Shown here: piece after piece, positions 23,972 through 27,928 of the stretch
How positions within the stretch are numbered: position 1 is the stretch's first letter
How the letters are laid out: each line of letters starts with the position of its first letter
Assembly (NCBI GenBank): GCA_023412845.1
Contig: JAEZRH010000010.1
Location: 1 to 27,928 of the forward strand
Length of the DNA: 27,928 nucleotides
From: Bacillota bacterium
GTDB taxonomy: Bacteria; Bacillota; Clostridia; Oscillospirales; Acutalibacteraceae
Reading direction: 5' to 3'
The notes under the pieces: generated by a model
Database searches by the model: none
What the model was told of the DNA's origin: nothing
What the model saw: the letters and a program-made list of their open reading frames with translations, nothing else
Program-made: the position numbers and the translations under genes

Positions 23972-25030
23972 TCAGGCCCCCGCAGTCACGGTCAGCGCGC
24001 CGATCACGGCAAGCTGGTTCGCGGCCATCGTTTTGCCCGCCGTGGAGAACGAGCAGTCGGAGATCAGCCCTGTCGCAAACAATTTTGCCGTCATGGCCGG
24101 GACGACGACCGCTTCGCCGACCGCAAGCCCGCTGAAATAGTCGAGAATCGCCTGCCGGCAGGCCGTCACCATGGCGGCGTCCGTCCCGGCGCCGCCGTTT
24201 TTCACCGTGCAGGCCACGTCGGCCTCGACGGTCTGCGCGGCCTGCACCGTCACGTCCACGTTGATCTCCTTCGCCGCACCCAGCAGACCGGCGACCGCCT
24301 GCACCTGCGCGGCGGAGGGCGCAGCCCCGTTTCCCCCGAGGTAGACAGCCACGGTGCCCGTGCCGTCCGCCCGCGGCACCACGCCCGCGGAATGGATTCC
24401 GTCACAGGTTGTCGCGGTCTGCCGGTACCAGGCCGCGTTGGTGCCGTTTGCGGGCGTCGCGTAGCTCGCAAACAGGCGCGTGCGAAGCGAATCATCCGTT
24501 TCGGCGTCCTCGCCGCCGGTAAAGGCGGCGGTATTCGTTACCGTTTCGATCGACGCGGGCGGCGTCACCATTACGGTTATCGTCGCAGAATTGGCGTTGC
24601 CCGCCGCGCCGGTTTCCTCGGCCGCGGCCGGAACGTCCACCGAAAGGCCGCCCTGCGGCAGGGATGCTTCCTGCGTCGTCACGTACCGCGCGGCACCGGT
24701 GCCGGAAGAAGCGCAGACCGTTCCTTTCGGGATGCTTGCATTGAACCATAAAGCCGTGCCGCGCCCGAAGGTCAGCGTGCCGGAGGCCGCCGCCGCGGGT
24801 TTGCGGAAAAGGCCGCGTTCCTGCGCGCGCATCTCAAGCTGCGCGCCCGTCGCCGTCTGTGCAAACGTCTGTGTTTTAAGCCACTCCACCGCCGCGCAGA
24901 TCGAATAAATTTCGCCCGCGAGCACTTTCAGGCGGATGCCGATATCCGACGCGTCGTCGGGAGAGTATCCCGAGAGTTCTTCGAACTTCTGCTGCATCCT
25001 CGAGAGGATGTCGTCATAAGTCTCCGTCAG
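23972..25030 (-). CDS. Baseplate J-like protein (XkdT/gp47 family), probable CTG start
   Basis: A 352-residue wedge protein of contractile tails. After the likely start it reads TETYDDILSRMQQKFEELSG, then PDDASDIGIRLKVLAGEIY, a strong family N-terminus. NANSATITVMVTPPASIETV and the ETDDSLRTRLFASYATPANG block are the Baseplate_J core. The first ATG is at 24997, but conserved residues begin 10 codons earlier. No ATG/GTG/TTG exists in frame there; a CTG at 25030, five bases after GAGGTG, gives a CTGA overlap with the preceding stop, like the ATGA/GTGA overlaps of neighbouring genes. CTG initiation is inference. Confidence 0.85.
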   Translation of the reverse strand: MTETYDDILSRMQQKFEELSGYSPDDASDIGIRLKVLAGEIYSICAAVEWLKTQTFAQTATGAQLEMRAQERGLFRKPAAAASGTLTFGRGTALWFNASIPKGTVCASSGTGAARYVTTQEASLPQGGLSVDVPAAAEETGAAGNANSATITVMVTPPASIETVTNTAAFTGGEDAETDDSLRTRLFASYATPANGTNAAWYRQTATTCDGIHSAGVVPRADGTGTVAVYLGGNGAAPSAAQVQAVAGLLGAAKEINVDVTVQAAQTVEADVACTVKNGGAGTDAAMVTACRQAILDYFSGLAVGEAVVVPAMTAKLFATGLISDCSFSTAGKTMAANQLAVIGALTVTAGA

Positions 25031-25365
25031 ATTTTCACCTCGATTTCTTTCTGCTGCCCGTCGCAGAGCAGGATCGCAAACACCGACGGCGCGTCGCCCG
25101 CAAGATACCGCGCTGACTGTACCGTCACGCCCGTCATTTCTCCCAGAGCTTCCTGCGCATAAAACAGAGCGCGTCCGTCGGGATCGCCCTCCCGCCCGGT
25201 GAGGGTGCCGAGTTTGCTGCCGAGCGAAGCGTCATAGCAGAAGGAGCCGCGCGGCACGGTCAGGCGGATCGCCGCCCGCTGAAATTTCTCCTCCGTGCCT
25301 GAAACCGCGCGGGGGCGCCCGTTCGCACCCGGAGAGAAATCGCCGTTTGCAATCGCCGTGTCCAC
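25027..25365 (-). CDS. Phage baseplate protein, DUF2634/gpW-gp25-like
   Basis: A 112-residue protein starting at GTG 25365 (VDTAIANGDFSPG). The middle LTVPRGSFCYDASLGSKLGTL and the C-terminal pattern of a small-molecule-free beta sandwich ending KEIEVKI fit the short wedge protein that precedes baseplate J in PBSX-type tails. The exact family call is uncertain. Its GTG shares one base with the TAG stop of the preceding gene, and its TGA overlaps the CTG start of baseplate J. The longer frame extending to 25701 is a shadow of the preceding gene. Confidence 0.65.
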   Translation of the reverse strand: MDTAIANGDFSPGANGRPRAVSGTEEKFQRAAIRLTVPRGSFCYDASLGSKLGTLTGREGDPDGRALFYAQEALGEMTGVTVQSARYLAGDAPSVFAILLCDGQQKEIEVKI

Positions 25366-25703
25366 TATGTTTTCCTCTTCGCGGCGAAGACCTGCCCGTT
25401 GATCTCGATCTCGCCGTTGTTTTTGAGGTAGATTTCCGCCCCGCCGGAAGAGAACAGCATCAGTTCGCCCGGTTTCAGGTCCTTGTCCTGCGCGAGCGCG
25501 CCGATGCAGGTGTCGCCCGCCGTCGTGGAGACGACGACCGCCTGCGCCGCGTTCGGCGGCTGGTAGGCGATGCCCCACGGCCCCGCAAAGGGCAGGGAGT
25601 GGTACCCGTCGGCGCCCTGCGCCGTGCCGGTCCCCGTCACCGCGGCAATATCCGCGGCGGGTCTTTTTGAATTTGCTTCGATCATCTGCTGTGAGATCCA
25701 CAT
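25365..25703 (-). CDS. Phage baseplate assembly protein V / spike-like
   Basis: A 112-residue protein. LPFAGPWGIAYQPPNAAQAV, TCIGALAQDKDLKPGELMLF and GGAEIYLKNNGEIEINGQVF form the OB-fold and strand-repeat pattern of gpV/gp45-type spikes in a short version. It would form the trimeric membrane-piercing tip under the hub. The ATG at 25703 has GAGGAGG upstream and lies 4 bp after the hub gene. The short length leaves no room for a long beta-helix tip, so the apex may be a separate protein. Confidence 0.7.
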   Translation of the reverse strand: MWISQQMIEANSKRPAADIAAVTGTGTAQGADGYHSLPFAGPWGIAYQPPNAAQAVVVSTTAGDTCIGALAQDKDLKPGELMLFSSGGAEIYLKNNGEIEINGQVFAAKRKT

Positions 25704-25707
25704 ATTT

Positions 25708-26616
25708 TTACCTCCTCAGAACGATCCTCGTCCGCTCGCCGGAAGAATCCAGCAGATACCGGGTTTCCGCCACCGCGAGACCGGAGAAGGAACCGAGCGC
25801 TCCGCCGCGGAAAACAGCTGCCGCGCCAACCACCGCCTGTACGCGGCCCGGGCATTCCACCGTCACGGCGAACGCATTCCGGTCGGCCGACGCGAGCAGC
25901 GCGGCGGCGCCATCCGCGCTGTTCAGGCATTTTCTGCGCGCGGTGCCGAGCGCCTGCGTCTGCGCGTCCTTTGCCGCAGGCACGTACGCACCCCCGGACA
26001 AAACAGGCGCGTAAATCTCGGAATACAGGTCGCAGTACCGGTTTTTCACTTCCGACGAACAGAACCGGACGCCGCCGTCACCGAAGCTGAACTCCTGCGC
26101 CGCGCTCTGCCCGGAAGCGTCGAACACGCCGCCCCGCACGCGGGGCGTAATTTGCAGAAAAGCTGTGCAAAACAGCGCCGCAGCCTGCCACTCGCTCATG
26201 CCCTTCGTGATCTGCATGGTCCCCTCGAACACCCGGCTGTTGCCCGTGAACCCGGAAAAGCCGTACGGCTCGATGTGCCTCGCGTAGATCATCGGCAGCG
26301 AAGGGTACGAATAGGTCTGCGGCACCGCCTCGCTGTCGAGCAGGAGCCCGGCGCGGCTGCGTGCGGCGATCTTCAGCACCCTGCCGCCCGCGGCCGATAT
26401 TTCCCGCTGGATATCCGTTATGCCGTCGAACAGCATTTCGCCGGACACGTCCAGGATTTTGATCCCCACAAGGTTTCCGAAGCTCTTTGTCAGCGGGAAA
26501 ACGCCGGAAAAGCTGTCCGCAGGCGCATCCTCGCAGGAATCCCACACCACCTCCGCCGGGGCCGGCAGCACCGCCTCGCCGTCCGGGGAAACGCCAAGAT
26601 ATCTGGCCCGCGTCAC
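25708..26616 (-). CDS. Phage tail hub protein (XkdQ / late-control D-like)
   Basis: A 302-residue protein starting at GTG 26616 (VTRARYLGVSPDG), which overlaps the TGA of the LysM gene as GTGA. SFGNLVGIKILDVSGEMLFDGITDIQREI and GRVLKIAARSRAGLLLDSEAV match the first domains of XkdQ/YqbQ-type baseplate hubs, which bridge the tail tube and the spike. The longer open frame upstream of 26616 is a shadow of the LysM gene. It is placed as expected between the LysM protein and the spike. Confidence 0.75.
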   Translation of the reverse strand: MTRARYLGVSPDGEAVLPAPAEVVWDSCEDAPADSFSGVFPLTKSFGNLVGIKILDVSGEMLFDGITDIQREISAAGGRVLKIAARSRAGLLLDSEAVPQTYSYPSLPMIYARHIEPYGFSGFTGNSRVFEGTMQITKGMSEWQAAALFCTAFLQITPRVRGGVFDASGQSAAQEFSFGDGGVRFCSSEVKNRYCDLYSEIYAPVLSGGAYVPAAKDAQTQALGTARRKCLNSADGAAALLASADRNAFAVTVECPGRVQAVVGAAAVFRGGALGSFSGLAVAETRYLLDSSGERTRIVLRR

Positions 26617-27128
26617 GGAACCGTCACCTCTCTGCCCGCCTCCAGCGCGTTCGGCCACTCGATCTCCGGATTTGCGGCCAGCAGCGCGTCGGCGTCCGTG
26701 CCATACCGGTTGGCGACGTCCCACAGCGTTTCGCCGCCGGAGCAGACGTAGGTCTGCTCTTCCGGGGTTTCCGTTGCCGAAGCGTCCTCCAGAAAGACGA
26801 ATTCGTAGCCGACGCTGTCGGGTCCCGGCTCGCCTTTCATGGCAAGAGACGCGAACACCGCCGGGAAGGGGTCCATGCCGGGCAAGCGGAGCATCCCGCT
26901 GCCGCCCTCGCCGAACGCCGCGCACAGCTGCGAGAAGCTGTCGCCGCAGCCGGTCCCGGTAAAACGCCCGGACCCGGAGACGCGGCGCGGCGCCGTGCCG
27001 TTATCCTGCATTGCGGAGACCGAGCCGGGTATTTTCAGCTCCGCTGTGTTGCGGGCGCGCTCTATCTTCACCGTTTCCGGGTTGTTGGGCCACACATAGC
27101 CGCGGTAGCTCATCGGCGCAAGGCTCAT
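26613..27128 (-). CDS. Phage tail protein with C-terminal LysM domain (XkdP/gpX-like)
   Basis: A 171-residue protein. The N-terminal part (SYRGYVWPNNPETVKIER and GSGRFTGTGCGDSFSQL) matches the tail-tube-initiator domain of XkdP-like proteins. A LysM domain at about 126-171 (YVCSGGETLWDVANRYGTDA, NPEIEWPNALEAGREVTVP) completes it. In contractile tails this protein links the tube to the hub. The ATG at 27128 has GGAGAAG upstream and overlaps the stop of the 30-residue ORF. Confidence 0.8.
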   Translation of the reverse strand: MSLAPMSYRGYVWPNNPETVKIERARNTAELKIPGSVSAMQDNGTAPRRVSGSGRFTGTGCGDSFSQLCAAFGEGGSGMLRLPGMDPFPAVFASLAMKGEPGPDSVGYEFVFLEDASATETPEEQTYVCSGGETLWDVANRYGTDADALLAANPEIEWPNALEAGREVTVP

Positions 27129-27217
27129 GCTGTCTTCTCCTCCGTACCGAGGCCGCGCGGATAGCGCCTCCAGTCAAGCTCCATCTGCTCCGAGATCTCT
27201 TCCGTCCTGTCATCCAT
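27125..27217 (-). CDS. 30-residue micro-ORF in the tail block
   Basis: ATG at 27217 to TGA at 27125, protein starting MDDRTEEISEQMELDWRRYP and ending EEKTA. It overlaps the end of the upstream gene by 8 nt and the start of the LysM gene by 4 nt (ATGA), so it fills the only gap in the overlapping chain. It is charged and probably helical. It may be a real small protein or serve only to couple translation. Family not recognised. Confidence 0.5.
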   Translation of the reverse strand: MDDRTEEISEQMELDWRRYPRGLGTEEKTA

Positions 27218-27872
27218 CCGTCTGCACCCCCTGTTCCGCTACGGTCCGTTTCGCCGCGAGAATCTCCATCCCGAAGACCGGATTTCCGGTCAGGCCGCCG
27301 GTGTTTTTCACCGTTTTCCACCGGCAGCCGGAATAAACCGTTTTTACGTCTGCGCGCGTTATCGTCACGTCGAAGCTCTCCGTGCCGAACAGGTCCGCCC
27401 CTGTTTCCGGAACGACGTTGCGCAGCGTCAGCACGAACGTGACCGCTCCGGCGGAGATTTCGTCCGGGCCGCTTCCGCCCCACGGGATTTCCGCTTCGCC
27501 CGCCTGCTGAGCCCGGACGTCGTAGCTTTCCGCGGCGGCAAGCACCGTTCCCGCGCGCTCGATGGAAACCGCGCCGTCCGCCCCGGCGGGGAGAAGCGCG
27601 AGTACCGCGCGGACGTAAAGCTCCTCGCCGCCGATTGCGACGGTCTCGCTGCGCACCACGCGGTACGAACTTCCCCGTGCGGAGACGGTGCCGCCGATCG
27701 CAAGCTTGTAAGCGGCGGGGCCGGTATAAAGGCATTCCATGCCGCCGTCTTCGCCGCCCCCCTGCGAAGAAAACCGCAGAGGCCGGACGATCGCCGGGAA
27801 GGTATCGCTCCCACAGACGGCTTGCTCCCCGCAGCGCCGAAGCATGGCTTCTACCTCCGCGCGGCGCGTCAT
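27210..27872 (-). CDS. Phage tail-region protein of unknown function
   Basis: A 220-residue protein starting MTRRAEVEAMLRRCGEQAV. The ATG at 27872 has GGGAGG about 9 nt upstream and overlaps the stop of the cut gene. The N-terminal 100 residues look like a small beta-rich phage connector or tail domain (YKLAIGGTVSARGSSYRVV). The C-terminal half (FDVTITRADVKTVYSGCRWK and GLTGNPVFGMEILAAKR) looks like a separate tail-associated domain. No confident family. Position upstream of the LysM protein suggests a structural role. Confidence 0.6.
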   Translation of the reverse strand: MTRRAEVEAMLRRCGEQAVCGSDTFPAIVRPLRFSSQGGGEDGGMECLYTGPAAYKLAIGGTVSARGSSYRVVRSETVAIGGEELYVRAVLALLPAGADGAVSIERAGTVLAAAESYDVRAQQAGEAEIPWGGSGPDEISAGAVTFVLTLRNVVPETGADLFGTESFDVTITRADVKTVYSGCRWKTVKNTGGLTGNPVFGMEILAAKRTVAEQGVQTDG

Positions 27873-27928
27873 AAGCGTATCCTCCCGAACAGGAACGCGC
27901 CGTCGTCGAGGTAGCGGGAGGCGGCGGC
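27869..27928 (-). CDS. C-terminal end of a cut phage gene
   Basis: The last 19 residues of a gene running in from beyond the window, ending YLDDGAFLFGRIRL before a TGA that overlaps the next start (ATGA). Too short to identify. The overlap shows that the tail block continues to the right. Confidence 0.55.
   Translation of the reverse strand, partial: AAASRYLDDGAFLFGRIRL

Noticed and set aside
25365..25701. Extended version of the DUF2634-like gene starting at 25701
   Set aside because: This part is a frame-shadow of the gpV-like spike gene, which has its own strong ribosome site and family motifs.

Overview
The window looks like a chromosomal segment of a GC-rich Firmicute, most likely a clostridial member of the Oscillospiraceae/Ruminococcaceae type. 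The reasons are strong AGGAGG-type ribosome sites, frequent GTG/TTG starts, sigma-A promoters, a YqhQ (DUF1385)-prmC pair, a bifunctional-ArgJ arginine cluster and a PBSX-type phage tail block. This placement is inferred from gene content and not from a marker search. Almost everything is on the minus strand. The exception is a three-gene plus-strand island at 19.3-22.0 kb.

Reading leftward (minus strand) from about 7.3 kb: an FG-GAP-repeat lipoprotein, an OmpR/PhoB response regulator, a small SdpI-family membrane protein, a sensor histidine kinase, YqhQ/DUF1385, prmC and a VOC-fold protein form a tight series. It ends at a terminator just before the separate recA transcription unit, whose 3' end is cut by the window edge. 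Between 7.3 and 10.1 kb lie a cell-wall M14 peptidase with peptidoglycan-binding and LysM domains, a broken small gene with two in-frame amber codons, and two long gene-free stretches with terminators and repeats.

From 10.1 to 19.1 kb is a complete arginine biosynthesis cluster in the order argG-argH-argC-(unknown small gene)-argJ-argB-argD-argF. It runs from glutamate through N-acetylated intermediates (ArgJ, ArgB, ArgC, ArgD, ArgJ again) to ornithine, citrulline (ArgF), argininosuccinate (ArgG) and arginine (ArgH). A sigma-A promoter with an ArgR-type operator stands in front of argG. carAB and argR are not in the window.

The plus-strand island holds a flavin-reductase-like protein, a secreted or membrane-anchored protein of unknown function, and a nitroreductase. 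A 20-bp-stem bidirectional terminator separates it from hflX on the minus strand. From 23.5 kb to the right edge is a compact contractile-tail/baseplate block with very short or overlapping gene junctions. It comprises DUF2313/YmfQ-like, baseplate J, a DUF2634/gpW-like protein, a gpV-like spike, an XkdQ-like hub, a LysM tail protein, a 30-residue micro-ORF, a 220-residue unknown and a cut gene.

The least expected signal is in the intergenic DNA. Several short structured elements recur within the window: twin leader elements before argF and argH, a three-copy hairpin element, a 30-nt conserved core found twice, and a 20-nt motif found twice. Some show compensatory base changes that keep the stems paired, so they are likely RNA-level or mobile repeat families and not chance.
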